From Pseudalkalibacillus hwajinpoensis (GTDB lineage: Bacteria; Bacillota; Bacilli; Bacillales; Guptibacillaceae), in the NCBI RefSeq assembly GCF_039851965.1, contig NZ_CP156674.1, positions 2,976,001-3,040,000 of the forward strand: a stretch of DNA of 64,000 nucleotides, given 5' to 3'. The notes beneath the pieces are model-generated. The model had not been told where the DNA came from, made no database searches, and saw nothing but the letters and a program-made list of their open reading frames with translations. Positions 16,813 to 26,290 of this stretch are shown piece after piece; position 1 is the stretch's first letter; the number at the start of each line of letters is the position of its first letter. The position numbers were made by a program, and so were the translations under genes.

Positions 16813-17130
16813 TTGGCTCGGTTAGTTGACCGTTTATTCACAAAGTCTCTAGTATAGCTGAATTTTGGAGTATCAAGTAAAGAAGAATAAAAATAGAATA
16901 GAATAATCCTATGTTTTTAGTTTACTAAATGGGGGGTAATGTACAATTAATCAGTAAAATATTAACAAAACAAACCATGGAGAAAATCTATCAAAAACAG
17001 GTCTATTCAAAGCATTTCATGGTAGAATAGAGTTGAAGGCGAAATATGGCTGTTTATGAGATGATATGCCGTTTTTCTCCGCTATATATTTTTTATAATG
17101 CAATGTATGCGTTTTCACGGAGGGATTATA
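16813..17130 (+). other. Intergenic region before fadM
   Basis: About 320 AT-rich bases without a supported gene. It should hold the fadM promoter; TATAAT-like sequences occur near 17093, but no convincing -35 box or FadR box was seen here. No other structure recognised. Confidence 0.4.
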
Positions 17131-18045
17131 ATGGAACAGGTAATGCGTAATTTCTTTTTATACATGGGAAAGAATAGAGTAGCGACGAAAGTAGCTAAGC
17201 GATATGGGATGCGTTTCGGGGCTAGTCGATTTGTGGCAGGGGCATCGCTTGATAGCTCTGTTAATGCGATCAAGAAGTTGAATCAAAAGGGCCTTTCGGT
17301 AACAATCGATCATCTTGGTGAATTTGTCGATAATGCAGCAGAAGCTGGTGAGATGACCATGCACTGTATAGATGCGATCGAACGAATTGCTGCAGAAAAC
17401 CTGGACTCCCAGCTTTCTCTGAAACTTACGTCAATGGGTCTCGATGTTGACTATGATATGACAGTCCAGAATATGCGAAGGATTCTTGAAGCTGCCGATA
17501 AGAACAACGTCTTTGTAACAATTGATATGGAAGATTTCGAGAGATGTGGGAAGACAATAGATATCTTTACCGAACTTAAGAAAGAGTTCGAGAACATTGG
17601 TACCGTACTTCAGGCATACTTGTATCGAGTAGCTGAAGACATCGAGAAGTTAAATGAGCTATCTCCCAATCTTAGATTGGTAAAAGGGGCTTATAGAGAA
17701 TCTGCAAAAGTAGCGTTTCCGGATAAAAAGGACGTCGATGAAAACTTCAGGAAAATTATCAAAATGCATCTCTTAAACGGGAATTATACAGCGATTGCTA
17801 CCCACGATGACCAGATTATTGAATACACAAAAAAGCTAGTTGAAGAATACAATATTCCCCGCACACAATTTGAATTTCAAATGCTGTATGGAATCTGTGT
17901 AGAGAGGCAAGAAAAGCTTCTCAAAGATGGCTATAAGATGAGAGTCTATGTACCTTACGGAAAAGACTGGTATGGATATTTTATGAGACGACTTGCCGAA
18001 CGTCCAGCAAACGTAGCTTTTGTTCTTAAAGGCATGATGAAATGA
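17131..18045 (+). CDS. fadM: Proline dehydrogenase family protein
   Basis: 304-residue FAD-dependent TIM-barrel enzyme of the proline dehydrogenase family: TIDHLGEF, LDSQLSLKLTSMGLDVD, VFVTIDMEDFERCGKT, LRLVKGAYRES, IATHDDQ and FQMLYGICVERQEKL with the YGKDWYGYFMRRLAERP end. It oxidises proline to pyrroline-5-carboxylate, passing electrons to the membrane quinone pool. In B. subtilis the equivalent gene sits beside fadN and is called fadM (yusM). The start at 17131 is set by GGAGGGATTATA. A hairpin (18049-18072) separates it from fadN. Confidence 0.93.
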   Translation: MEQVMRNFFLYMGKNRVATKVAKRYGMRFGASRFVAGASLDSSVNAIKKLNQKGLSVTIDHLGEFVDNAAEAGEMTMHCIDAIERIAAENLDSQLSLKLTSMGLDVDYDMTVQNMRRILEAADKNNVFVTIDMEDFERCGKTIDIFTELKKEFENIGTVLQAYLYRVAEDIEKLNELSPNLRLVKGAYRESAKVAFPDKKDVDENFRKIIKMHLLNGNYTAIATHDDQIIEYTKKLVEEYNIPRTQFEFQMLYGICVERQEKLLKDGYKMRVYVPYGKDWYGYFMRRLAERPANVAFVLKGMMK

Positions 18046-18048
18046 ATG

Positions 18049-18072
18049 AAAGCGGGCCATGGTCCGCTTTTC
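18049..18072 (+). terminator. Terminator-like hairpin after fadM
   Basis: AAGCGGGCC pairs with GGTCCGCTT (one G-U pair) followed by TTCC; the T tract is short, so termination may be partial. Confidence 0.5.
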
Positions 18073-18123
18073 CAACCGCAAAATGAAGAGCACAAAAAAA
18101 TGGAAAAAACTCTGAACAGTATA

Positions 18124-18152
18124 TTGCTAAATTTCAGAATATATTTTATAGT
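18124..18152 (+). promoter_or_regulatory. Candidate SigA promoter of fadN-fadA-fadE
   Basis: TTGCTA (18124-18129), 17-base spacer, TATAGT (18147-18152). The FadR-like box at 18195 lies about 35 bases downstream of the expected transcription start, fitting a repressible promoter. Confidence 0.55.
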
Positions 18153-18194
18153 ATAGATAGAGGAAATGATCTCGCTCTTTTTTTTAGATAAAAA

Positions 18195-18212
18195 TGAATG
18201 AGCATTCATTCA
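18195..18212. promoter_or_regulatory. FadR-type operator
   Basis: TGAATGA-GCAT-TCATTCA, an 18-bp palindrome matching the B. subtilis FadR consensus (TGAATGA....TCATTCA). It lies between the fadN promoter and RBS. FadR represses fatty-acid degradation and is released by long-chain acyl-CoA. Confidence 0.85.
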
Positions 18213-18228
18213 ATAAGGGAGGTTCGCT

Positions 18229-20625
18229 ATGACACGTAGCATTCATAAAGTTGCTGTACTAGGAGCAGGAGTAATGGGATCAGGCATTGCCGCACACCTG
18301 GCGAATGTAGGAATTCCGAGTTTATTATTAGACATAGCACCAAATGAATTAAATGATAAAGAAAAAGCGAGCGGTCTAACTCTTGAGCATCGTTCGGTAA
18401 GAAACCGTCTGGCTTCTGAAGCGATAGAAAAGCTTAAGAAACAAAAGCCAGCTCCGCTTTCAAAGAAAGGCCATATTCAGTTAATTGAAGCGGGGAACAT
18501 GGAAGATGACATGGAGCGATTACAGGAAGTTGACTGGGTGATTGAGGTTGTTGTTGAAAATCTAGAAATTAAAAAGAAAGTGTATGAAAAAGTAGATGAA
18601 TATAGACGTCCTGGCACAATTGTCAGCTCAAACACGTCTGGTATTTCAGTTGAAGCAATGGCTGAGGGACGTTCAGAAGATTTCCGGAAACATTTTCTTG
18701 GTACTCATTTCTTTAACCCGCCTAGATACTTAAAGCTTCTTGAAGTAATTCCTACTAAGGACACAGACCCTGAAGTCCTTTCTTATATGAAGACGTTTGG
18801 GGAGGGTGTTTTAGGTAAAGGTGTTGTGGAAACAAAAGATACCCCGAACTTTATTGCGAATCGAATCGGTACGTATGGCCTCCTCGTTACCGTGAGAGAA
18901 ATGCTGAATAGAGGCTTTTCGGTAGGTGAAGTTGATTCAGTAACTGGGCCTGCAATTGGTAGACCTAAAAGCGCGACGTTTCGAACGCTTGATGTAGTAG
19001 GACTTGATACATTTATTCACGTTGCTAATAACGTTTTTGATCAAGTTAATGGGGATGAAAAGGAAGTTTTCCGTATACCTGATTTTATGCAGCAAATGAA
19101 AGAAAAGGGATGGATTGGCGCCAAAGCAGGTCAGGGATTCTTTGTTAAAAAGAAAGGTCCAACGGGCAGCGAGATTCTTGAGTTAAATCCATCAACTTTG
19201 GACTATGAACCAAGACAGAAATTAAAAACAGCTTCTGTTGAGGCGAGTAAGCAGGCTAAATCAAAAGGCGATAAACTGAAAGCGCTCGCTTATGCGAGTG
19301 ATCGTGCTGGCGAATTAATCTGGAATATTATGAAGCCTGTATTGCTTTATTCTGCTGAGAAGGTTTATGAGATTGCAGATGACATCGATGCAGTAGACCG
19401 TGCTATGAAATGGGGCTTCGGTTGGGAGATGGGTCCTTTTGAAACATGGGATGCGCTCGGAGTTGAGAAGTCAGTTGCACGAATGAAAGAAGAAGGCGAG
19501 ACGATTCCAGCATGGGTTGAAGAGATGCTTGCTTCTGGAGTTACTTCGTTCTACCAGGAGGAGGGTGGAAGTCGCTCATTCTATCATAAAGGCGATCAAA
19601 AAGGTGTAGAAGAGAGTAAGAAAATCATTCATATAAAGGGATTAAAAGCACAGAACCGAGTCATCAAGAAGAATACGGGTGCGACGCTTCTCGATTTAGG
19701 TGATGGTGTGGCAGGACTTGAATTTCATTCACCAAACAACGCGATCGGAATGGATATTCTCCAGATGATTAACGAAGCAGTTGATGAAACGGAGAGAAAC
19801 TTTGAAGGACTTGTCATTGGAAATCAGGGCAAGAACTTCTGCGTTGGTGCCAATGTGGCTTACATGTTAATGGAAGCCCAGGATGACAACTTCTTTGAAA
19901 TTGAAATGGTGGCAAGAAAGTTTCAGCAGTCCATGGGACGGATCCGTTATTCTAAGAAACCAGTAGTTGCAGCACCATTCCAGATGACGCTCGGTGGTGG
20001 GGCTGAAGTGTGTATGCCTGCTGCTTCCATTCAAGCATCTTTTGAAACGTATATGGGTCTTGTTGAAGTGGGTGTTGGATTAATCCCTGGCGGAGGTGGT
20101 AATAAAGAGCTTTATTTACGCCAGCTAGAACAAGCACCTCAGGGAGTGAACGTGAATCTTACTGATGTTGCAGCGAATGTGTTTGAAACAATTGCGATGG
20201 CTAAGGTTTCGACATCTGCACATGAAGCAATGGAACGAGGGTTTATTCGTCCTCTAGATGGGATTAGCGCGAATGCCGATCACGTTCTATATGATGCAAA
20301 GAAAAAAGTTCTATTCCTTGCTGAACAGGGATATCAGCCACCGGTAGCTAAGAAGATCCCGGTTGCTGGTGAAGCAGGTTACGCTGCGATGCTCATGGGA
20401 GCTAAAACTATGAAATGGAGCGGCTACCTGTCGGATCATGATTTAACGATTGCAAAAAAACTTGCTCATGTTATTGCGGGCGGAAAAGTAAAAGAAGGAA
20501 CGTTTGTTGATGAACAGTATCTTCTGGACCTTGAGCGTGAAGCGTTCCTCAGCCTGCTAGGAGAGCCAAAGACGCAAGCACGAATGCAGCACATGTTAGT
20601 AAAAGGAAAGCCACTGCGTAACTAG
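18229..20625 (+). CDS. fadN: 3-hydroxyacyl-CoA dehydrogenase / enoyl-CoA hydratase
   Basis: 798-residue bifunctional beta-oxidation enzyme. The N-terminal half starts with the NAD-binding GAGVMGSGIAAHLA (about residues 11-24) and has the dehydrogenase catalytic region GTHFFNPPRYLKLLEV. Two C-terminal dehydrogenase domains follow, and a crotonase-type hydratase domain from about residue 480 (GKNFCVGANVAYM; QMTLGGGAEVCM; VGLIPGGGGNKEL). It hydrates enoyl-CoA and oxidises 3-hydroxyacyl-CoA. Length and order match B. subtilis FadN. First gene of fadN-fadA-fadE, under the FadR-type box. Confidence 0.96.
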   Translation: MTRSIHKVAVLGAGVMGSGIAAHLANVGIPSLLLDIAPNELNDKEKASGLTLEHRSVRNRLASEAIEKLKKQKPAPLSKKGHIQLIEAGNMEDDMERLQEVDWVIEVVVENLEIKKKVYEKVDEYRRPGTIVSSNTSGISVEAMAEGRSEDFRKHFLGTHFFNPPRYLKLLEVIPTKDTDPEVLSYMKTFGEGVLGKGVVETKDTPNFIANRIGTYGLLVTVREMLNRGFSVGEVDSVTGPAIGRPKSATFRTLDVVGLDTFIHVANNVFDQVNGDEKEVFRIPDFMQQMKEKGWIGAKAGQGFFVKKKGPTGSEILELNPSTLDYEPRQKLKTASVEASKQAKSKGDKLKALAYASDRAGELIWNIMKPVLLYSAEKVYEIADDIDAVDRAMKWGFGWEMGPFETWDALGVEKSVARMKEEGETIPAWVEEMLASGVTSFYQEEGGSRSFYHKGDQKGVEESKKIIHIKGLKAQNRVIKKNTGATLLDLGDGVAGLEFHSPNNAIGMDILQMINEAVDETERNFEGLVIGNQGKNFCVGANVAYMLMEAQDDNFFEIEMVARKFQQSMGRIRYSKKPVVAAPFQMTLGGGAEVCMPAASIQASFETYMGLVEVGVGLIPGGGGNKELYLRQLEQAPQGVNVNLTDVAANVFETIAMAKVSTSAHEAMERGFIRPLDGISANADHVLYDAKKKVLFLAEQGYQPPVAKKIPVAGEAGYAAMLMGAKTMKWSGYLSDHDLTIAKKLAHVIAGGKVKEGTFVDEQYLLDLEREAFLSLLGEPKTQARMQHMLVKGKPLRN

Positions 20626-20644
20626 TATGGAGGAGGGAAGCTTG

Positions 20645-21820
20645 ATGAGAGAAGCAGTTATTGTATCTGGTGCTAGAACACCTGTTGGAAAAGCGAATCG
20701 AGGAACTCTCGCTAACATGCGTCCGGACGATCTTGGAGCGATAACGGTTGCTGAAACGCTAAAGCGTGCAGGTGGCTACGATGGTGAAATAGATGATGTG
20801 ATTATAGGGTGTGCCATTCCAGAAGCAGAGCAGGGGTTGAATGTTGCTCGTATGATCGGCGCACGTGGTGGACTCGCAGAAACGGTGCCTGCTATTACGA
20901 TTAACCGATATTGTTCTTCTGGTCTTCAAAGCATTGCGTATGCTTCTGAGCGGATTATGCTTGGTCAATCAGGGGCGATACTGGCTGGCGGAGTAGAATC
21001 GATGAGCCTAGTGCCAATGGGGGGGCACGTGATTAAACCTAATCCCGCACTTGTAGAAGAGAAGCCTGAATATATTATGGGTATGGGGCATACCGCTGAA
21101 GAAGTTGCACGACGCTTTGAAATTAGCAGGGAAGATCAGGATGCTTTCGCCCTCAGAAGTCATCAACGTGCAGCACAAGCGATTAGAGATGGAAAGTTTA
21201 ATGATGAAATTGTACCTGTAGAAGTTACAAAACGATGGGTTGATGAGAAAAACAAGTTTCAGGAGAAGAAATTCCTCTTCTCCCAGGATGAAGGGGTTCG
21301 TGCAGATACGTCCCTGGATGTTCTTGGCAAACTAAGACCTGTTTTTAACGTAAGAGGCTCTGTCACAGCTGGAAATTCATCGCAAACGAGCGATGGAGCA
21401 GCAAGTGTTCTTGTGATGGATCGTGAGAAAGCGGAGAGTGAAGGGTTAGCACCGATGGCGAAATTCCGCTCATTCGCAGTTGCGGGTGTAGCTCCAGAAA
21501 TTATGGGTGTCGGACCGATTGAAGCGATCCCAAAAGCACTCAGGCTAGCTGGGCTTGAGCTATCTGATATTGGACTGTTCGAATTAAACGAAGCCTTTGC
21601 ATCACAGTCACTCCGTGTTATTCGAAAGCTTGGTCTCGATGAAGATAAAGTAAACGTTAATGGTGGGGCTATTGCACTTGGACATCCGCTAGGGTGCACG
21701 GGAACAAAGTTAACCCTAAGCTTAATCCATGAGATGAAGCGTCGGGGAGAGCAGTTTGGAGTCGTCACGATGTGTATTGGTGGAGGAATGGGAGCAGCTG
21801 GTGTGTTTGAAATTCTTTAA
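20645..21820 (+). CDS. fadA: Acetyl-CoA acyltransferase (thiolase)
   Basis: 391-residue thiolase. Nucleophilic Cys lies in NRYCSSGLQSIA (about residue 91); His and second Cys are in GGAIALGHPLGCTG and TMCIGGGMGAAG. It cleaves 3-ketoacyl-CoA with CoA in the last step of beta-oxidation. Start ATG 20645 follows GGAGGAGGG by seven bases; the longer frame begins inside the SD. Second gene of the fad operon, 19 bases after fadN. Confidence 0.96.
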   Translation: MREAVIVSGARTPVGKANRGTLANMRPDDLGAITVAETLKRAGGYDGEIDDVIIGCAIPEAEQGLNVARMIGARGGLAETVPAITINRYCSSGLQSIAYASERIMLGQSGAILAGGVESMSLVPMGGHVIKPNPALVEEKPEYIMGMGHTAEEVARRFEISREDQDAFALRSHQRAAQAIRDGKFNDEIVPVEVTKRWVDEKNKFQEKKFLFSQDEGVRADTSLDVLGKLRPVFNVRGSVTAGNSSQTSDGAASVLVMDREKAESEGLAPMAKFRSFAVAGVAPEIMGVGPIEAIPKALRLAGLELSDIGLFELNEAFASQSLRVIRKLGLDEDKVNVNGGAIALGHPLGCTGTKLTLSLIHEMKRRGEQFGVVTMCIGGGMGAAGVFEIL

Positions 21821-21856
21821 AGTGAACGTAACCATGAAAAGGGAGGAACGATAAGC

Positions 21857-23641
21857 ATGTCTAATACAATGAACAAAACGATTAAGGGTGCGAGCTTTTT
21901 AGTTGAGGACCAACTTGCTGAGAATATTTTCACACCAGAGGATTTTTCAGATGAGCATATCATGATGGGGAAAACAACGGAAGACTTCGTGATTAAAGAA
22001 GTCGTTCCAGAGCTTGATAAGATTGAAAATCACGAGTTTGAAATCTCCCGTAAACTCCTTGAAAAAGCTGGTAATCTTGGTCTTCTTGGAGCTGACGTGC
22101 CTGAAGAGTATGGCGGTCTCGGCCTTGATAAAATCAGCTCTTCTGTTATTACAGAAAAATTCGCACGTGCCCGTTCCTTTTCACTAAGCTATGGTGCCCA
22201 CGTAGGAATCGGTTCCCTTCCAATCGTATTCTTCGGAAATGAAGATCAGAAGAAAAAGTATCTCCCAGGTCTTGCATCAGGCGCAAAAATTGCCGCTTAT
22301 GCTCTAACAGAGCCTGGATCAGGGTCCGATGCACTTGGTGCTAAAACGACTGCGAAATTAAATGAAGAGGGAACGCATTACCTCTTAAGCGGTGAAAAGC
22401 AGTGGATTACAAACTCTGCCTTTGCTGATGTTTTCATCGTTTACGCTAAGATTGATGGCGAACAATTCTCCGCATTTATCGTTGAACGTGATTCAAAAGG
22501 GCTTTCAACTGGCCCTGAAGAAAAGAAAATGGGGATTAAAGGTTCTTCTACTAGAACGTTAATCCTTGATGATGTACCAGTGCCAAAGGAAAACCTACTT
22601 GGTGAAGCTGGAAAAGGTCATATTATAGCATTTAACATCCTTAATGTTGGACGCTATAAACTTGCCGTAGGAACAATTGGTGGAATGAAGCGTGGCATTG
22701 AGCTTTCAGCAAAATATGCATTAGAACGCAAGCAATTTAACACCCCTATTGCAAAGTTTTCTCTAATACAAGAAAAGCTGGCGAATATGGCTGTTGCAAC
22801 ATATGCAACTGAAAGCTCAACTTATCGTACAGGTGGTCTTTTTGAACAGAAGCTAGGGAAGCTATCTGATGAAGAACAGAAAGATGGATCGAAAGTTGCA
22901 GAGTCCATCGCTGAATATGCGATTGAGTGCTCTCTAAACAAAGTATTTGCTTCCGAGTCTCTTGACTATGTAGTAGATGAAGCTGTTCAAATTCACGGTG
23001 GCTATGGTTTCATGTCCGAATATGAAGTGGAGAAAATGTACCGTGACTCTCGAATCAACAGAATTTTTGAAGGTACAAATGAAATTAACCGTCTTCTTGT
23101 GCCTGGTACACTCATTCGGAAAACAATGAAAGGTGAACTTCCGTTGCTTGAAAAAGCAACAGAGCTTCAAGAAGAGTTAATGATGTTAACGCCACAGGAA
23201 ATTGGCGAAGCACCACTTGAGCAAGAAAAGTACCTTGTAGCAATGGCAAAGAAAATTATGCTGCTGGCCGCTGGAACCGCTGTTCAGAAGTATGGAAAAG
23301 CACTTGATAAAGAGCAGGAAGTTTTATCAAATATTGCAGATATAGTGAGCGAAATCTATTCAATGGAATCTGCGGTTCTTCGTACCGAAAAAGCAATGAA
23401 CAAATCTGGTGCAGAAAAGCAACAGAATAAACTTCTTCTTACGCAAGTATTCTGCCAGGAATCTTTCAACCGTATTGAAGCACATGCAAAGGAAACACTC
23501 ATTGCTGTTGAAACGGGCGATACATTACGAATGATGATTTCGGCGCTTCGCAAGCTTTCACGTTATACACCAATCAATGTGATTGCTAAAAAACGCGAAA
23601 TTGCAGCAAGTGTGCTTGAACTCAAGCGTTACACAGTTTAA
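21857..23641 (+). CDS. fadE: Acyl-CoA dehydrogenase
   Basis: 594-residue FAD flavoprotein. Visible family features: GLLGADVPEEYGGLGLD, AYALTEPGSGSDA, KQWITNSAFADVFIVYAK, ALERKQFNTPIAKFSLIQ and VQIHGGYGFMSEYEVEKMYRD followed by IFEGTNEI, where the catalytic Glu is expected. The long C-terminal region (from about 420) is typical for the VLCAD-like FadE of Bacilli. It introduces the first double bond of beta-oxidation. Last gene of fadN-fadA-fadE, with a terminator 40 bases downstream. Confidence 0.95.
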   Translation: MSNTMNKTIKGASFLVEDQLAENIFTPEDFSDEHIMMGKTTEDFVIKEVVPELDKIENHEFEISRKLLEKAGNLGLLGADVPEEYGGLGLDKISSSVITEKFARARSFSLSYGAHVGIGSLPIVFFGNEDQKKKYLPGLASGAKIAAYALTEPGSGSDALGAKTTAKLNEEGTHYLLSGEKQWITNSAFADVFIVYAKIDGEQFSAFIVERDSKGLSTGPEEKKMGIKGSSTRTLILDDVPVPKENLLGEAGKGHIIAFNILNVGRYKLAVGTIGGMKRGIELSAKYALERKQFNTPIAKFSLIQEKLANMAVATYATESSTYRTGGLFEQKLGKLSDEEQKDGSKVAESIAEYAIECSLNKVFASESLDYVVDEAVQIHGGYGFMSEYEVEKMYRDSRINRIFEGTNEINRLLVPGTLIRKTMKGELPLLEKATELQEELMMLTPQEIGEAPLEQEKYLVAMAKKIMLLAAGTAVQKYGKALDKEQEVLSNIADIVSEIYSMESAVLRTEKAMNKSGAEKQQNKLLLTQVFCQESFNRIEAHAKETLIAVETGDTLRMMISALRKLSRYTPINVIAKKREIAASVLELKRYTV

Positions 23642-23676
23642 GTTAGGATTTTAATTTCCAAACCCTATTCTTTTTA

Positions 23677-23704
23677 GCCCTCCTTAATTGGAGGGGTTTT
23701 TTTA
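23677..23704 (+). terminator. Terminator of the fad operon
   Basis: CCCTCC-TTAATT-GGAGGG stem followed by GTTTTTTT. Confidence 0.88.
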
Positions 23705-23859
23705 TCTTGAGAAAGGTAAGATAAATAGTATGGAAATAAAAAAGGATTTTCCTTACGCATGACGAAAGCTACTTTTAGATGCGTCTGGATTTGTCGAACC
23801 CTTTCCTTATGATAAACTAAAGTCATCATCATATTGTTTTGTTGTGAGGAGGAACAGAT

Positions 23860-24219
23860 TTGGCCATTACATTTTATGCATATCCTAAATGCGGGACCTG
23901 TAGAAAAGCAAAGAAGTGGTTTCAGGATAATGAAGTGGAGGTAAACGAGATCCATATCGTTGAAAATCCACCTTCTAAAGAGAAGTTAACCGAGCTAGTA
24001 ACAATGAGTGATTTTCCTATCAAGAAATTTTTTAATACCAGCGGACAAAGGTACCGAGAACTGGGGTTGAAAGACCGTGTTTCATCTTCTTCACAGGAGG
24101 AATTGATTGACCTGCTGGCATCAGATGGTATGTTAATTAAACGACCAATAGTAACAGATGGACAAACCGTCACGGTTGGGTTTAAAGAAGAGACTTTTAA
24201 TGAAACTTGGAAAAAATAA
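23860..24219 (+). CDS. ArsC/Spx-family protein YusI
   Basis: 119-residue thioredoxin-fold protein with CGTC at residues 11-14 (YPKCGTCRKAKKWF), FFNTSGQRYREL and the end RPIVTDGQTVTVGF, all typical of the arsenate-reductase/Spx superfamily. It corresponds in position and sequence to B. subtilis YusI, function unknown; it lacks features needed to call a regulator. Translation starts at TTG 23860, seven bases after GGAGGAA. Located between fadE and gcvH as in B. subtilis. Confidence 0.9.
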   Translation: MAITFYAYPKCGTCRKAKKWFQDNEVEVNEIHIVENPPSKEKLTELVTMSDFPIKKFFNTSGQRYRELGLKDRVSSSSQEELIDLLASDGMLIKRPIVTDGQTVTVGFKEETFNETWKK

Positions 24220-24237
24220 AACGGTTGCTTAATTAAT

Positions 24238-24261
24238 AATAACTATTATACGATAGTTATT
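24238..24261. repeat. Inverted repeat upstream of gcvH
   Basis: AATAACTAT (24238-24246) and ATAGTTATT (24253-24261) with a 6-base spacer in the 100-bp gap before gcvH. No T tract follows, so it is more likely a protein-binding site than a terminator. Regulator unknown. Confidence 0.4.
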
Positions 24262-24319
24262 GTAATTAATATGAAGAACTAAACTTCACAAGAGAAATCA
24301 TTCCAGGGAGGAATTACAA

Positions 24320-24706
24320 ATGAACTTACCAAAAGATTTTCGCTACTCCGAAGAGCACGAGTGGGTACAAGTACAGGAAGACGGAAATGTACGCATCGGA
24401 ATTACTGACTTTGCACAATCTGAACTTGGGGATATCGTATTCGTAGAGCTTCCGGAAGAAGGCGACAAAATTGAGTCAGACGAGCCTTTCGGCAGTGTAG
24501 AATCAGTGAAGACAGTTTCTGAACTTTATGCACCAATTTCAGGGAAAGTTCTTTCTGTAAATGAAGAATTAGAAGATAGCCCTGAATTTGTCAATGACTC
24601 TCCATATGAAAAAGCGTGGATGGTCGTTGTAGAACCGTCTGAGCCTTCGCAAATTGAAGAGCTGATGACACCTGAGGCTTATGAAAAAATGGTAAGCGAA
24701 GACTAA
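24320..24706 (+). CDS. gcvH: Glycine cleavage system H protein
   Basis: 128-residue lipoyl-carrier protein. The lipoylated Lys lies in [15 protein letters not shown] (Lys near residue 65); FRYSEEHEW at the N-terminus and [14 protein letters not shown] at the C-terminus are family hallmarks. It carries the aminomethyl group in glycine cleavage and also serves in lipoate assembly in Bacilli. RBS GGGAGGAA. No other gcv genes are nearby, as in B. subtilis. Confidence 0.97.
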   Translation: MNLPKDFRYSEEHEWVQVQEDGNVRIGITDFAQSELGDIVFVELPEEGDKIESDEPFGSVESVKTVSELYAPISGKVLSVNEELEDSPEFVNDSPYEKAWMVVVEPSEPSQIEELMTPEAYEKMVSED

Positions 24707-24843
24707 TACAGAGAGTCACCATCCAGGAATAAAAATACGTTTATCGATAACCCTAAACAGTGGTTCTGTATCCAGCTTGAGTCATTTTATCAATAATTCA
24801 TGACGGGTTTAAGGAAAGACACTATATAAAGGGGATGACATTG

Positions 24844-25092
24844 ATGAATGATCAATCACTTCCTATGGAAAGAATTGATGTAACGAGTAAGGTATACGGT
24901 AAATTCGACCACAACGCAATGAATCTTTATTTAAACAAGGAAAAAATCGGCCGTATTCTATTTTCCAATCAGGGTAATCAGTATGAGTTAGCTGAAGGAT
25001 TTGAATTTGATCAGGATAAAATTTTCCATTACGAACGTGCTATGGAGAAAAATGGAAAATATGTTGAGGATTGTGACCTTGGATGGTGCTAA
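24844..25092 (+). CDS. YusG-like protein (DUF2553 type)
   Basis: 82-residue protein ending in the typical YVEDCDLGWC. The core (VTSKVYGKFDHNAMNLYLN, YELAEGFEF) matches the YusG family that follows gcvH in B. subtilis. Function unknown. ATG 24844 is preferred to 24835 since AAGGGG stands nine bases before it. A strong bidirectional terminator follows. Confidence 0.8.
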   Translation: MNDQSLPMERIDVTSKVYGKFDHNAMNLYLNKEKIGRILFSNQGNQYELAEGFEFDQDKIFHYERAMEKNGKYVEDCDLGWC

Positions 25093-25122
25093 AAAACCGG
25101 CCTAATTATTAGGCCGGTTTTT
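25092..25122. terminator. Bidirectional terminator
   Basis: Perfect 14-bp stem AAAAACCGGCCTAA/TTAGGCCGGTTTTT with a 3-base loop between convergent genes. Confidence 0.95.
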
Positions 25123-25626
25123 CTATGCTTTGTTTTTTCTAATGTATTTAATCGTAGTCACGAGCCCATCTGCTGAAGGTCTTCCAAAGGGACTGGACTG
25201 TAAATATTGCGCCATGAGCTTTCCATTTTCGTCGACGAGGAAAATAGCTGGTTCCCCATGTTCACCATGATCTTCATAAGGATCGTCATCTCGATGCATC
25301 ATAACACCATAGGAATCAATTGCAACATTTTCGTTGTCACTTAAAACCGGAAATTTAAGACCGTGTTTTTCTTTCATCTTACGAAGAGATTCGAGATCAT
25401 CTTTAGCAAGAGCGATGGGATGAACATCTAGTTTTTGAAAGGCAGATAGATGCTGCTGCAACTCCTCTAGCTGTTCATTACACACAGGACACCATTCACC
25501 GCGGAAGAATATGAGCATGTGCCACCGTTTGTCATTTTTCATATGTTGTTCGAGTTGAAAAAGTTCACCTTCCGTATCAATAAGAGAAAAGGATGGTACG
25601 TTATGTCCAAGAGATAGCTTTGCCAT
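25123..25626 (-). CDS. Peroxiredoxin-like (AhpC/TSA family) protein
   Basis: 167-residue thioredoxin-fold protein. FFRGEWCPVCNEQL holds the CxxC pair (Cys near 51 and 54) in the place of the peroxidatic Cys; a GEPAIFLVDENGKL strand-turn and the YDDPY-type loop (HRDDDPYEDHGEHG) are present. It most resembles redoxin-domain thiol peroxidases/oxidoreductases without signal peptide. Substrate uncertain. GTG 25635 is possible, but GGAG is best spaced for ATG 25626. Monocistronic on the minus strand. Confidence 0.85.
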   Translation of the reverse strand: MAKLSLGHNVPSFSLIDTEGELFQLEQHMKNDKRWHMLIFFRGEWCPVCNEQLEELQQHLSAFQKLDVHPIALAKDDLESLRKMKEKHGLKFPVLSDNENVAIDSYGVMMHRDDDPYEDHGEHGEPAIFLVDENGKLMAQYLQSSPFGRPSADGLVTTIKYIRKNKA

Positions 25627-25765
25627 TTTAACCACTCCAATCTGTATTCTTATTTGATTATTTCCACCACTTTCCCAGAATAAAACATAATTGCATGGTT
25701 TAGTGAAGACAGTGTTAAGGGAAAATAGAGAATGGAAAAGAAAATGACTAATGGAGGGAATAAAG

Positions 25766-26290
25766 ATGGCTTTGTCGAAGGAAGAATTACAGCACTTTAA
25801 AAAACAGCTTCTTGCTCAAAAGAAAGATCTTCTAGATAGTGGGGCAGCGAAGCATGATGAATATATAGCTTTGGCGGATGAAACGGGCGAATTGACATCC
25901 TATGATAACCATTTTGCAGATATGGCGACGGAATTAGACCAACGTGAAAAGGACATAACATTAGAAGATGCTGCAAGGGAGCGATTAAGTTTGATTAATA
26001 TGGCCCTTGATCGTATTCGAGAAGGAACATATGGGGTATGTGTTGATACTGGAGAAGAAATTGATAAAGAGCGTCTGGAAGCTATACCATATGCAATACG
26101 GACGAAAGAGGCACAGGATCAACTGGAAAGTAATAAAGAAAACAGTCGACCGGATGATGAAGCAAGCTTCGAAACCTCTGGCAATCGAGTGGATGATCGA
26201 ATTCGAACAGCAGATGATCTTCAGAGGGAGCATGGCAATTCCACCTCTGAGACTTATCTTCAAGAAGACTCTGAAGATAATGATGACTAA
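25766..26290 (+). CDS. YteA-like TraR/DksA-family protein
   Basis: 174-residue hydrophilic protein: helical N-terminus (LSKEELQHFKKQLLAQKKDLL), DNHFADMATELDQREKDI, then a DksA-type region GTYGVCVDTGEEIDKERL. The four-Cys zinc finger of DksA is reduced to one Cys, as in Bacillus YteA-type sporulation-associated proteins. The C-terminus is acidic and disordered. GGAGGG stands before ATG 25766; a longer frame to 25751 starts inside the SD. Function unknown. Confidence 0.8.
   Translation: MALSKEELQHFKKQLLAQKKDLLDSGAAKHDEYIALADETGELTSYDNHFADMATELDQREKDITLEDAARERLSLINMALDRIREGTYGVCVDTGEEIDKERLEAIPYAIRTKEAQDQLESNKENSRPDDEASFETSGNRVDDRIRTADDLQREHGNSTSETYLQEDSEDNDD

Noticed and set aside
23674..23955. 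93-codon minus-strand frame over the fadE terminator and yusI start
   Set aside because: It spans a terminator and a promoter region, has no SD and overlaps the well-supported yusI.
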